This document shows positions 1 through 11,713 of a DNA stretch of 64,000 nucleotides, one piece after another; within the stretch, counting starts at the first letter, position 1, and every line of letters starts with the position of its first letter. The notes beneath the pieces are model-generated. The model had not been told where the DNA came from, ran no database searches, and worked only from the letters and a program-made list of their open reading frames with translations. The translations under genes and the position numbers were made by a program. The DNA is taken from assembly GCA_921293015.1 (NCBI GenBank), contig OV121081.1:49811877-49875876 (forward strand), read 5' to 3'. The stretch is from Phorcus lineatus (lineage: Eukaryota; Mollusca; Gastropoda; Trochida; Trochidae).

Positions 1-154
1 TCTCATGTTGAACCTTAATATTAATTGCTGTGTTCCGCAAACGCTCAACTATTTAGATTATAACAACTCTTTGATGCTTGACATGAATATCATTTGTCAC
101 AAGACCACAATGTGGGCACAACTTTACAGACAAGATGACATTACATGGTTTCAG
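1..154 (+). other. Partial intron of sacsin-like gene A (3' end only)
   Basis: The window opens inside an intron that ends in a TTTCAG acceptor at 149-154. The equivalent place in gene B is the intron 51774-52747. The ATG at 145 lies in the acceptor region and is not a start. No other feature is seen here. Confidence 0.8.
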
Positions 155-1657
155 ATATTCCTTGCATCATCAGCGGAGACACCATCCTGTTCATCAACCC
201 AGAGCGCACCACAGAGAAGGTTTGTTACACCAAGAAGCTTCAGGCACTCGACAGCTACACCAAGGAAATCCTTGCACAAGTCTTGGAAGGAACATTTGGG
301 TTTTCTAAGAATGATTCCACCTTTTCTGGATCTCTGTTCTGGTTCCCTCTTCGGGCTCAAGAGTCAAAATTGTCAGAAACTGTGTACACCGAGAAGAAGG
401 TGATGGACCTTTATAACGCACTGAAGGCAGAAGCATCAATCACCCTCCTCTTTTTGAAGTCTATCGAAGAAATACATCTATTCAAAAGAAATCAGAACAA
501 TACAGTAAAACTCTTTTCTTCAAAACTGTCTACCAACTGCTTAGTAACTGTAAGACCAAAAAAGATGGCATTTGTTAATCAAGTTAAGGAAGTGCATGGG
601 AAAATACCAAAATCTTCCATACAGAACCGATTGATGCTGGAGGTTGAGCAGGAAGATCAGTCAACTTCTGTATCTGACAAACAGAAGTGGTTAGTGATCA
701 ACTATTATAAAGGTGGAGATGTGTCTCAAAAGCTGAGGGAGCTTGATAGTGATGCAAGCCTGTCGTACTGTCCCTATGTTGGTCTCGCCGTACCTCTAAC
801 TACTGAGTGTAAAGGACATGTCTTCTGTTTCCTGCCCCTTCCTCTCGAGAATCGGAGTCCAACTGGACTTGCGCTTCATGTCAATGGTTTCTTTGCATTG
901 AGTCAAAACAGAAGGTATGTCAAATGGCCAACTGCAGATCAGTTTCAAAATCAAGCTCATACTGACAAAGCGATTGAATGGAATAGATGCCTTGCTTATG
1001 AGATCCTGCCAGACGTCTATTGCAACATGATCAAAGAACTCATCAGGTTATGCAAGAAACAGGACAACCCAGAGTCTCTTCGAGAGAAGGTATATTCCCT
1101 GCTCCCAAGCCTGGATGATGTTGATCCCAATTGGCAACCATTGCTCACAAGCGTTCTTGATCAGATTTCCCATGTGAAGTTCCTCTACACTCAAGCATCA
1201 GGAGGGAAGTGGATAACACTGCAAGATAGCATCATTCTTGAAGAAGAAAATGAAAACTGCGACGTAATATCTGAAGTGTTCCTTCTCTATGCAAAGAACA
1301 TTGTAGTTTTGCCTCCAAAGCTTTTGTCAACACTGAAGAAAGCACATGGCTCTCGCATTAGAGAAGTGACTAATGCATTGATGTTTGAGATGCTGAGGAC
1401 AAACGACAAGTACACATCTCTATCAAAGGACAAGAAGATGGCAATCCTGAGATACCTCGGTGTTCCCTGCTATCTAAAAGACCTACAGCTTCTGCCAGTC
1501 GATGATGGAACATTTGTACACTTCGGTAGCTCAGAAACTGTTTACTTCTGTGAGGAGCAGAGTGAGGCAGGCATGTTCCCAGGGGCTGGAAAGCAATTTG
1601 TTGCCGGTGATATCCCCCCGAATGTGAGGAATATGCTGAAGACATTTGCAAAACAAG
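155..1657 (+). CDS. Sacsin-like gene A, exon equivalent to coding exon 5 (first sacsin repeat, C-terminal part)
   Basis: This exon of 1,503 bp codes for about 501 residues of the first sacsin internal repeat, downstream of its HSP90-like ATP-binding core. It starts after TTTCAG; its first two bases complete an Asp codon (D-IPCIISGDTILF, as in the sacsin DVPCIFSGD region). It ends at CAAG|GTGAGT in phase 1. Recognisable sacsin blocks are GSLFWFPLRAQ, GHVFCFLPLPLE and LHVNGFFALSQNRR. The protein is about 89% identical by eye to the same-length exon of gene B (52748-54250), and the frame is intact. The ATPase N-box and glycine box exons should lie upstream of the window; if they are missing, A is 5'-truncated. 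Cytosolic co-chaperone function is known for vertebrate sacsin and inferred here. Confidence 0.93.
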
Positions 1658-3263
1658 GTGAGTTCCATATTCCTTACAAGGCATGTTCTTATTCACTATG
1701 TATATATTTATTGGAAATTTAATCTCATTAGGTATAGTGATATAGTGCATCAATGGGTGTCTGGCATCTGTCTGCAGGGAGTTGATGGTAAACCTTTCAT
1801 AACTTTGTTTCAAGAAGTAATCTCCCTTCCACACCCAACACCCAAACCCCATTTGATGAGATTAAATTTTTTAAAAGACTTCTTTGAAGAATTCAATAGC
1901 ACTTAAGTCATGGGTGTGGTATGTTGTTGGGATAAAAAATGTCAAACTTCATAAATGGTATTTTTTGATCGAGAAATAATTGTTGTTTCTGAGAACAAGC
2001 ATTTTAATGTTCTTTAGTTTAGTGAAGTGACAGTAAACAGGTTAAAGTGGAGATTTGTGAGCCAATGGTAATTTTTTAAAATCTATTTACAGCATATAGG
2101 CTGTAAGTGCTAAGTAGGTCATAATGCTAATACACATGTCAATTGGATGAGGAATTTTGACAATTTAACATTTATATGGCTGTTTTTCAATTACAGTATC
2201 TCAGGATATCTGGTGTTTTGGCTCTTAAAGCAGCCATGTACAAATTTATGAAACATATACCTTGTTTCACTTGAAGGTTTATGAACAGGGTGTGGTTAAG
2301 GGCAATGTAATGGCTTTCAGGGGTCTGTATTTTCTTCTATTTTTGCTTTATGATAATGAAAATTTACTTATTGAACAGTTTATTAATGATAGAATAAATG
2401 ATGATAGACTCTCCACAATTTTAACTAATGACATAGAAAAAAAATCTTATGTAGCATCTTCCTACACAAAGCTTAACTATTGCCAGTCTCGAACTGTGCA
2501 AGTTAACCCTTGCTACCGAAACAAGACTTTTCTGTGCTAGCTCTCTAGCTCACTGCAAAGGAATTAGATAGTCCAATCAGAAAGCTCCTAGGAAAAGCTA
2601 CATCCAGGGACTCCAACAGACATGGTTGCGCCCATGTCGCAGTCTGTCAACTGAAAGATTTGTAAAGAGAAAGTGCTGCCTGCAAAGCGATGAACAATAT
2701 ATTCAATTTATTTATGTATATAGTCAATTTGCGTTAATATTTTGCTACAACCCTATAGCGGACACCGGCCTGTCAAAGAATTTATTCTTAAATTGCTTCG
2801 GTAAACTAATCAAGCTCGAAAAAATTGACCATGATTTGAAGCACCGACTTGATGCACTACGCCCGGCAAGACTTTATTTCCTGTCATCGTACAATTGATT
2901 TATCTTTTGTGCTTGCAAAACATTATTGAATATCCGTTGAACCGAAAAATTGATTAAATTTACATGAATTAACCGATAAATTTTGAACACATCTCGATGT
3001 CATAACACTCGAAATGTAGTAGCCTGCCACATCGTTGTATCCCGGTAGATAACGTTTCTCTCAACAAACTTTACTTCTTGCAGTCAAAAACCAGGTATTT
3101 TGATGTGTACCTTTTAAATATCATGTCGTCAATAAAAAATCAAAAAGTAAAACAATTGTTATATTTTCTTCCATTTTCACTGATTTTCATCGGGTGATTT
3201 TCATTTTTGAAAATATTACTGTATGTGCCTTGATATAAAAATTATTCTCTTTCTATAAAAGGG

Positions 3264-3319
3264 GGCCAGATTGCGCAGTGGTTAGCGCGTTCGGCTTCGG
3301 ATCAAGAGGTCCGTGGCTC
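3264..3319 (+). repeat. tRNA-derived SINE head (degenerate)
   Basis: The segment has a tRNA-like D arm with an A-box-like stretch (GCGCAGTGGTTAGCGCG) followed by an anticodon-arm-like region. The expected T arm with GGTTCGAATCC is not there; a 39-bp tandem repeat follows instead. I read it as the head of a tRNA-derived SINE rather than a working tRNA gene. Confidence 0.55.
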
Positions 3320-3436
3320 GGCAACTTTGTCTGCAGTAGAGAATTGTTCTACACGCACGGCAACTTTGTCTGCAGTAGAGAATTGTTCTACATACATGGC
3401 AACTTTGTCTGCAGTAGAGAATTGTTCTACACGCAC
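3320..3436 (+). repeat. 39-bp tandem repeat, three copies
   Basis: Three units start at 3320, 3359 and 3398. Each begins GGCAACTTTGTCTGCAGTAG and continues AGAATTGTTCTACAYRCAY. The first and third are identical and the second differs at about three places. The array replaces the T arm of the SINE head just upstream. Confidence 0.9.
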
Positions 3437-4699
3437 TAAGGTTTGGGTGAAATGCTCCACTGAATTTCAGTGCAGGACCACCCATCACTAGTTCCAGCCG
3501 GTCCTCACAGGTTTCACCATAAAGCATAGTTACAATTGTGTTCTGGGCTTTCTCCCTGCCATATTTCTAGCAGCCGCGTTATAAGTGATTTTTGAAAGCA
3601 GCTTTAAACCCCATATCACCTCCCATCACCTCACCACTCCATAAAATATTTCCCATTTGGCTTGTACGTGTGTTTGTGAACAGTTTGATAATCAAAAATG
3701 AGACTTGTGCACATGAAAAAGATAGACAATTTTTAAGTTCTTGATATAGTGTCAAAGCTTACCAACTAAAAAGTTGTGCCTGGTAAAACTAAGAGAAGTT
3801 AAGTCCACCTTTGTAGTAATTGTACCAGAATTTTTTTTTTCGTAGTTTTGCAAATGCTTTTATCTAATCTTAATATCAACTAAAATTAAATCAAATTGAT
3901 TGTAATGATATTACTTTGTTGCGTTCACAGATATCAATTTATCAATTAAATCATAATTGCCCTGAAAATAGGGCACATCTGTTAATACACATTGCATAGA
4001 CAATATATACTTTCATTGTATGTCTAAAAATATATCCTCCCCTATAAATGTTTTTTTCACATAATTTCTAGGATAATGTAAGCAATTTAAAATTAACAAT
4101 GTGTAAACTGTACTTATTTGTTGAAAAAATACAATCATATAATGGTAACGCCCACGATAGATATAAAGGGCGCAGTCATATGTTATTTATTTACCAAAAC
4201 CGGTCCAAATAACAACAAAAACATATTTTCCGTCCCTCAATACATTTATGATAACAATCTTCTTGTTTGAAAGGTTTGCAATGCCAACTTCTTTGTATCC
4301 TGATCAAACAGGTCACTTTCAATGGGCGCGGCCATTTTGATTATATCGCAAATGACTCGGCGTCGCTGATCGGCTATAGTAAGGGAGGTAACTGGAGATA
4401 ACTAAAACTCGCCAGTGAGGGCGCTGGTATCAAGCCAGAAAAGTCATGTGTTGGCAGCAAGGGTTAACTTGAACAGTTCAAGACTGCCAATAATTAAAGG
4501 GAATAAGAAATGTGACCTATTTTGAAGATTAGAAATATTATTTGAAGTGTATAGTGACTTATGATGCATACAAATAATTTGAACCGACCAGAATAATTAG
4601 TAATTGGCTTCTAAACAGTTGATCACCTATAAAAACGTAAACATAATTCGACCTTTGACCTAATGAAGGGAATCGTCCCCCATTACGTTACATAGAGAC

Positions 4700-5041
4700 A
4701 GAATGGAAGTCGGGAACAGAGGAGTCGGAAATACCTCGTACTATGTGTGTTAGGTGGCTGTAGACTGTAGTAACATCACACAAGAAAACTTAATGCTTCA
4801 TATTTTGCCATTGGCTATCGATATTGCAAAACAATGAACGAAAATTGTGCAAAGAACCCCAGCCAACTGGAAATCAGGACCCAGTAGCCTAAGTGGAAAC
4901 AGCTACATATGTTCAGCACATTTCAACGATGATTCCTACATCAAACCTAATTATGTGGCCACAACGCTAGGATCGAAACCCAAAAATGAAGCCCGGATGC
5001 TTGTCTCACGGCTGTGCCAACAAATGTATGCCATAATTTAA
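4700..5041 (+). pseudogene. Possible THAP zinc-finger fragment
   Basis: The open stretch 4847-5041 contains RTPANWKSGPSS followed by SYICSAHFNDDSY, which resembles the second half of a THAP domain (W, then C-x2-HF). Upstream at about 4751-4830 another frame reads VAVDCSNITQ...LHILP, resembling the first half, but the two are in different frames and separated by stops. The expected AVPTIF-type end is not recognisable. THAP domains are found in P-element-like transposases and host regulators, so this is probably a decayed transposon or gene fragment inside intron 5 of gene A. Confidence 0.35.
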
Positions 5042-6134
5042 GAAACTGTTAGCGCAATATTGCGAGTAAAAGAACAAAACATGGCTGAACAGGCGTTCAC
5101 GTCGATGTGACCTAGTGCTCATCGTTTCGGAAGAGGGAGTTTTCAAGGGTGAGTGTTCATCATGTTAAATACAGTAAATATGTATCTGTTATTCTGTAAG
5201 TATTCTGTAACTAAATATCAGTTATAATGATTACGAAAAGCAAAATCTAAACAAACGTCAGCTAATAAGACAATTTAACGTGCTCCTGATTATGTATCGT
5301 CCTGTTTTCGATTACTTGAAATTCAGTGTTAGATTAGGACCCAGGCGAATTCTTTCACACGTGATCAAGAATTGATCACAAAAAATTTTCCCTACATTTT
5401 TTCAAGATGCTACAGACAAGGGGAACTCATGATCCTGATGCCGAGGGTACTGCCAAACAAAAAAAGTTTGTGATTGATGAGGGCAACACAGCAGACACCA
5501 GTATATAATGGAAGGTGCCTTATACATCAATCAAGCAGATGGAAGCCAGGCAAAGGACAAAAATATTCAAGTTAATTTGAAACCAAAGAAGAGTAAAGGT
5601 TTGTAAAATACAACAGTGAAAGCAAAATGACTCCAAGTGTGATTTTAATCTAGTAAATAGTGTCATTGAGATATTAACATACAAGTTTTAGACAAATGTA
5701 TAGATTAGATGAAAGATAAAACTGAATACCTTTTATTTAACATTTTTTAGTTGTTAAATATTTTTTATTGTGTGAAAATCAATAAAAAACATTATTTGCA
5801 TTGTCAGTTCCTCATATTTCAATGTCATATGAAAATTGATGAATTTCATTTTGTATTGCAGGTGTTTCTACTCCAAGGATTGATTCCTATGAGATACAGA
5901 TCCAATGGGTTTTGGAAAAAACTGTAACAGTACAGTAACAAAATTGCCTACTATTTTCTAGGTTAAGCAAAATAAAATTGTTTATTTGTTATACAAAATC
6001 TCATTACAAGATTTTTTTCGAAAAAAAGGAATAACAATTGATCACCTTGTCATAGACTTTTGTTACCATTTGCTAGAACATTGAACTCATGGTACTGGAT
6101 TGTTTATCTGTCATATAAATGCTTGGTATGTAAT

Positions 6135-6768
6135 TTAAAGGCACTAGTGCACGCTTTTACGGTTTAAATTGGCTATTTTAAGGTTTGAGAGGACTTAAGC
6201 AATCTTTTATTTAAGCTTTCTGTCGATGCAATGAAATAGTTAAAATTCTTTACAATTGACCTGCAATCAACAATGAAAAAATTTAGACAGCTGCTGTTGG
6301 CTTGGACATAAAACAAATCTTAGGTTAGCTGTGCACAAAACGGATAAATTATAGACAGTTGAAAGCGGCTGAACACTTATTATGTGCAGCTGTTGAATTT
6401 ACCTAAACTCTGAACTGAGAACAAATAATTAATTATGTTTAATGAAAGCAATGTTGTAAGTAAACCGACTTAATAACACAGCATTAGCATTGCTATTAGA
6501 TTGACCAAAGCGGCTGCCGTTTCCGCTATTTTGGATATAAGCAAAATCTTAATATTTCCCATATCGTAGTTCATGCGGATTTATTGTAGCGTAACATTAA
6601 ATACTTCCGGTCTTTAAAAATCAACTTTACTACCTGAATACGTAAATATTCGTTAAATAACTTACGAGGTAGATTGTTTGAGTGAGGTTCTTGAATAATA
6701 TCGAGAGATATGCAGTATCTGTGCATTCGTTGTGTTAAAGAAATATTGGTGTGCACTAGTGCGTTTAA
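6135..6768 (+). mobile_element. TTAA-bounded MITE, 634 bp
   Basis: TTAA (6135-6138) is followed by AGGCACTAGTGCAC; the far end is GTGCACTAGTGCGT followed by TTAA (6765-6768). The ends are 14-bp inverted repeats differing at one base. No coding capacity is seen. The last about 200 bp are related to 54848-55051 in gene B, which keeps the same right end. Confidence 0.75.
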
Positions 6769-7710
6769 ATACACCATGAGAATAAACAGAGGAAAATTTA
6801 ATGAGTTCAGGATCATTTATTATGTGGGCAGTTTGTTTATGATAAGTTTGACCACTGTATAGTTTATTGTTATTTGGAATTTGATCTTGTGTTTTCATTA
6901 CACATAAAAATTGTCAAGAAATAAATAATGTCAGATTTATCTTCTTTTTTGTCACTTTGACTTGCTCATCTGGTTGTTTATTTGAGTCATCAGTTTGGTA
7001 TTGCTGCCTGAACTGGTTTTATGCTGTGTCCAGCACATCAGTGTTCACTGTTCAGGCAAACAGTGTAAAAACTAGGGTGGAGGGTGAAACAGCAGACAGG
7101 AGGGTCCCCAGCCCTGCACTTATCCCTGTACTGGTCTACCTCCTGACAACACTGGCTCTCTTTGGCTGTGGACATCATATTTCATTTTATTACAATGGTT
7201 ACACTCAGAAAAGAATTTGATTAAGTGAAGTGATATTATACTTTATAATCCATCCATAAATGATGAGTAGAGACTTGAGAAAAGTTAAACGTTCGTTTAC
7301 TCTACCTCTCATGTCACCTATTTCCGTTGTATTAAGAAATCAACTGCTGTGCACTTCATAAATAGATTGTACATATTTCAAACATTTTAAACTGAACAAA
7401 CATTTATTCTGGTTTTAATTATACTTAAACATCATTAAAAAAGATGCCAAGTTTTACTAATAATTTTGGCGTCACTTCTTTTAATTGTATTTGTCTTGGG
7501 TCAAATAATGGCAACATAACCCATGCGACAGGTAATATTTTACTGAATTTCAAACACAAATGGAGACTTTAAAAAAAACCCATTCAAACTAAACTTGTTA
7601 CATGTTTAAAAAGTTCACATGCTCATTTAATAACTACATTGATATAAATATTTCAGGTGAAGGAAATAAAATTAAAGCCTAGTAAGTGTTCATGTAGATA
7701 TAAAATTAGA

Positions 7711-7872
7711 AGATAAATAGTTGCGTTTGTAAAATTTCCAAGATTCATTGTTATTCAACACCCGCAAATTTAGTTTAAAACCGACGGCGTTAGCCGGAGG
7801 TTTTAAACACTTAAATTTGCGGGCGTTGAATAACAATGAATCCCGGAAATTTTACAAACGCAACTATTTATC
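7711..7872. repeat. Long inverted repeat (hairpin of about 160 bp)
   Basis: The left arm from 7711 (AGATAAATAGTTGCGTTTGT onward) is matched by the reverse complement ending near 7872. The arms are about 75 bp with few mismatches and meet at a short GC-rich centre near 7785-7800 (ACCGACGGCGTTAGCCGGAGG). No coding sequence lies inside. A foldback MITE is the simplest reading; I found no clear target duplication. Confidence 0.8.
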
Positions 7873-8804
7873 GATATTGTAACATGACCGTTAGGTATTA
7901 GAATTTTAAGAGCGAACTCTGTTTTTGCGTAGTTATTTTTGTGTGGAAAGGACTTTGCGACTGTTCTATTTCTGTAAGAGGTGAGATAAGGTCTAACTAA
8001 TGTGAATTCACGGCAAGTTTTACATTACAATCATAGTTGTGATATTAGCAAATAGTGGAATTCGTAACAGTGAGACCTTACAACGTACTTGTTTAATTTG
8101 AGGCCGAAATCAACAATCATAAACTTCGTAGAAGAATATCGTAAAACCCCGAGTACAAAAATCTTGAACTAGCCCAATAGCATTGCGACAGCGACGCAAA
8201 CATTGTGACGTCAAAACGGTTGGCCTTTGTGACGTCATACCATGGGAACGGCATTCGAAAGAAGGCGGCCGCATGAAACTTTGCGGCAAACTTGGACTAA
8301 GTAAGCCAGTTGAAAATATTTTCGTTCTTAAAAAATAAACCATATTAAAGTGTATTTGTTATATCTACCAGTAGACACAATATAAAAAAGGACAAAGACA
8401 ACGGTTAAAACGGAGTACGGCACGAATTTTCAAAGAAACTGGAAAATTAAAACTTGAGTCGAGCCGGCACTAGTGAACATGTTGTATCAATTCGCGGTGA
8501 TTCGCCTTTTCTAATTTGAGGGTATTCATTGTCATTCAACATAGGGTAATTTATTCGAACCGACCAATCAGAATCGAGAATACAACGAAGTCATGTTACA
8601 ATTCTTCTTAACAGCCTATATCTTGTATATGATATAACATCAATTTTTATAGATGCGATCCAAACAACATTTTGATGTTAAAATGACGCATCATTTATTT
8701 TTCGCTGTAAAATTCTACAAATGCCAAAATGTATATTAGCAATAACCCTTCTGCATTAGCACAGATTTAAAAATGGATAAGGGACTCTTCTCTGGTTATA
8801 TTTT

Positions 8805-9570
8805 TAGTTCATCTGGTCTGAAAGACCCGATGGGCTTATGGCATGGCAAGGCGTCCAACGTCCGTCCATCCGTCCATCTGTCCGTAAAATTTTCACTTTT
8901 TCGACTTCTTCTCCAGAACCAATGACTCTAGAGAGCTGAAATTTTATGTGCATACTCCTTGGCAAATGGGGATTCTAAATTGTAGATTTCGTGACCCCAT
9001 GACCCCAAATGGGGTCACAAGGGTCAAAACCTTAAAAATCTATTTTAATCTTCTTCTCCAGTTCCAAAAGGTCCAGAGAGCTGAAAAGTTGTGTGTAGAC
9101 TCCTTGGGCACTGGAGATTCTAAATTGTAGATTTTGTGACCCCATGACCCCAAATGAGGTCACAGGGGTCAAAACATGATAAACCTATTTTCATCTTCTT
9201 TCCCAGTTCCAAAAGGTCTAGAGAGCTGAAAAGGTGTGTGTAGACTCCTTGGACACTGGGGATTCTTGATTGTAGGTTTGGTGACCACTTGACCCCAAAT
9301 GGGGTCACAGGGGTCAAAACCTGAAAATCCTACTTTCATCTTCTTCTCCAGTTCCAAAAGGTCTTGATAGCTTAATAGTTGTGTGTAGACTCCTTGGACA
9401 ATGGGGATTCTGAATTGTAGGTTCAGTGACCCCTTGACCCCAAATGGGCAATGGGCCTTTTTTATTTGATTGTGAATAACCATGACCTCATGGTCTAAAC
9501 CACAACACCTATTTCTATCAAAAGTCTGATGAGCTACAGAGCCCATGGCTCTATTTTTTGACTATAAGAA
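8805..9570 (+). repeat. Dispersed repeat element with internal 145-bp tandem units
   Basis: The element starts near CATCTGGTCTGAAAGACCCG and GGCTTATGGCATGGC, continues with a GTCCGTCCATCCGTCC stretch and ends with GAGCTACAGAGCCCATGGCT followed by a T-rich run. Relatives are seen at about 33490-33950 (opposite strand), 48900-49125 and, as an end fragment, at about 23545-23590. No coding sequence is visible, so it behaves as a non-autonomous interspersed family. Confidence 0.7.
8917..9455 (+). repeat. 145-bp tandem repeat, about 3.7 copies
   Basis: Units start at 8917, 9062, 9207 and 9352, exactly 145 bp apart. Each has a TTCCAAAAGGTC-like start, ACTCCTTGG, GGGGATTC and an inverted pair around GACCCCAAATGGGGTCAC. 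Divergence among units is moderate. The antisense open frames here are products of the repeat. Confidence 0.9.
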
Positions 9571-10656
9571 TCATGTCAGCCTGGGGAAGCAACCATTAAT
9601 ATACTTTGGTGACATATATTTTGAACAAATGATTGATAAAAAACATTGTCTTGAAGTTGTATTAAGTGAAAAGCATTAAATAGCACTTGATTATCATTAG
9701 TGAAGTCTACAGTTTGGTAGATTTATTGAAAATTGATCGTGTCTATGCAAAACAACTGATCAACAAATTAAGTGCTATCTAGCCGGGACCTGTTTATGTC
9801 AAGCGAGCAAGGATGTCATATGTAAATAGTACTAAATACTACTACTACGAAAACAGGTGACACATGAAAAAAGGTTACTCGTTTGCTATTTTAGATAACT
9901 TTGAATGAGCGTATTTTATAACCAAACGGTTACATATATAAATTCAAAACAAGTTCAACTATAATAGAAATCGAGGATATTATATTATCCTACAATTGAC
10001 AGAATAATTCAGAAAAGAATATGGTCAATCTTCATATGATCGATGGCCAAGGGAAGTAACTCTTAACAATATTATTTTTATTTCAGACAACTTGATAAAG
10101 AATCTACTTAACAGATATTGTTATTGATTAAGTCCCTTTTCAAATTTTATTTTGATATAGCTTTAAAATGACAGACTTTCATTCCTATGAAATATCTTCA
10201 AAATTTCCATGCAAGCACTGTGTTCAGTCGGTCATGCATGGTCATCAGAGCCGTTGCCGTCAGAACTCGAGGAGGAATTCGGTCGAACTTGCTGGCAATA
10301 AATAATTAGATATTAGTCCTATCCGACTTATCTCCATTGTCAGATGGTTCGGAAGGCCACGGGAAGCCACCACTGTGGTCACTCGTTTGGTACTCTTTAC
10401 GCGTTGACCCCATATTCATGTTCCCTTGATGATGTCACATTATCACGTGAACGTGAAACTTGTCCTTTTTCTAGGTCAGTCGATTTCAGCTACTTTCATG
10501 CTACTTTTTGTAGCTTGTAACTTTTAAATGCATGGTCCCAAAAATTTGTTTTTAATGGAATATAATATCATTACTTTTATGAGTGAGGTGTTACATGTGG
10601 AAAGTGTAATTTTAACATGATTTCCTATTCCCTTTAAGCTTTGTGTAGAAAGATGC

Positions 10657-10841
10657 TTAAATAGAGGAAAGAGCCGCCATGAACCCAGGCAGTTATCCGC
10701 AAAAAGGCCTGAAAATGATTGTACATGTTTCGGAGCCAGAAAAATTATGTTACATGTTTTGGATGAAACAAATAACATAATTTTTCTGGGTTTTTTTCTG
10801 GATAACTGCCTTGGTTGATGGCGGCTCTTTCCTCTATTTAA
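10657..10841. mobile_element. TTAA-bounded foldback MITE, 185 bp
   Basis: The left arm begins TTAAATAGAGGAAAGAGCCG at 10657, and the right arm is its inverted copy ending CTCTATTTAA at 10841. The arms also share GGCAGTTATCC, and an inner inverted pair (CCAGAAAAATTATGTTA and its complement) extends the fold. TTAA lies at both edges. Confidence 0.75.
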
Positions 10842-11713
10842 TTCCTATCCAACTTCTGTTGGTACCGTCTCAGTATCCTTCAGTGGATCCCCATGTTGCA
10901 ATCCTTAAACCAAACATAATTTAGACAGGTCGTCAAGCGCTGCCTCCTGATATCAGAAAAAAATCTTGTCATTCCATAGCATGGTTTGCCAGCAACTTGT
11001 TGTGCCGATTAACGGCATCACATCTTTTGAATATGATTATAATTTTGGTTATTTTTTTGTCAAATGTTCAAATCTAAAGCAACTAAAATCAGTGGCATAT
11101 TTCATCTGGATTTGGAGACAATCATGTATGAATAACAGATATGAATATTTTGAAATTTGAAAATTTTCACTAAAAAATCCCCTGATATACATTCATTTCT
11201 GTATGTTGATGAAAGGTCCCCTCTTTAATCATTTAATTTCTGGAGCAGAAGTTTGAAACCCCTCATTAAATCTCTCTTAAACATTGCATGAATTTCACCC
11301 TCCTACTGGAATGGTGCCTTTTTGATGTTGTTAGGTTTCTTGATTTATGTCATTTCCAAGGAAATGTGTTGCTTTTGGACTCCAAAAAGGGTTAGCTTCG
11401 TTTCCTTCGCCAAAACAACTCATTAAATCTTTATGAAAACTGGAAAATTGCCACCATGTTACAAGAGACAAAGATGTGCCTTTCAGACTTTTCAACTCTT
11501 TCTTTGGATCTCTATTTTTGCAGTTTTTAAGGAAATGTAATTGAAAATTGCATATCCGTAGAAAGTTGAATTGAAAGTCCTATCTTACCTAGCTAAAAAC
11601 AATTTGGAATGAATGTCATTCAGCATCCATAGATGTGCCTTTTAGGGCTTTCAACTTCTTGAGAATACGATATGATTGTGGTTGAATTGTCCTAGATTGT
11701 CCTCTCCTTGCAG

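Larger units (their letters stand above)
2473..4497 (+). mobile_element. TTAA-bounded non-autonomous DNA transposon (about 2.0 kb)
   Basis: The two ends are inverted copies about 40 bp long. The left end (2473 on) begins TTAACTATTGCCAGTCTCGA and continues to GTTAACCCTTGCTACC. The right end (4453-4497), read on the other strand, begins TTAATTATTGGCAGTCTTGA and ends GTTAACCCTTGCTGCC. TTAA at both edges is the piggyBac-type target duplication. No transposase is visible inside; the interior carries a tRNA-like SINE head and a 39-bp tandem repeat. Class assignment is inference. Confidence 0.65.
1658..11713 (+). other. Intron 5 of sacsin-like gene A, repeat-filled
   Basis: The intron runs from GTGAGT at 1658 to TCCTTGCAG at 11705-11713. 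Its first about 200 bp and last about 50 bp align by eye with the ends of the 1.0 kb intron of gene B (54251-55254), including GTGCATCAATGGGTGTCTG and TTGTCCTAGATTGTCCTC. The extra 9 kb is largely repeats, listed separately. Stretches 1860-2472, 5050-6134, 6769-7710, 7873-8760, 9570-10656 and 10842-11713 show no gene I can support. Confidence 0.85.

Noticed and set aside
145..1722. Open frame starting at the ATG at 145 as a complete gene
   Set aside because: The ATG overlaps the splice acceptor TTTCAG and the frame runs past the donor at 1658; homology and the gene B structure show it is an internal exon.
6957..7220. Possible small membrane protein of 87 residues
   Set aside because: A hydrophobic stretch is present, but there is no homology I recognise and it lies in an intron full of repeats.
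8205..8240. Two TGACGTCA-like sites as a CRE promoter
   Set aside because: Similar TGACGTC stretches recur at about 24968-25000 in a repeat-like context, and no gene starts nearby.
9120..9546. Antisense frames of 65-125 residues
   Set aside because: They lie wholly in the 145-bp tandem repeat and repeat their own sequence.
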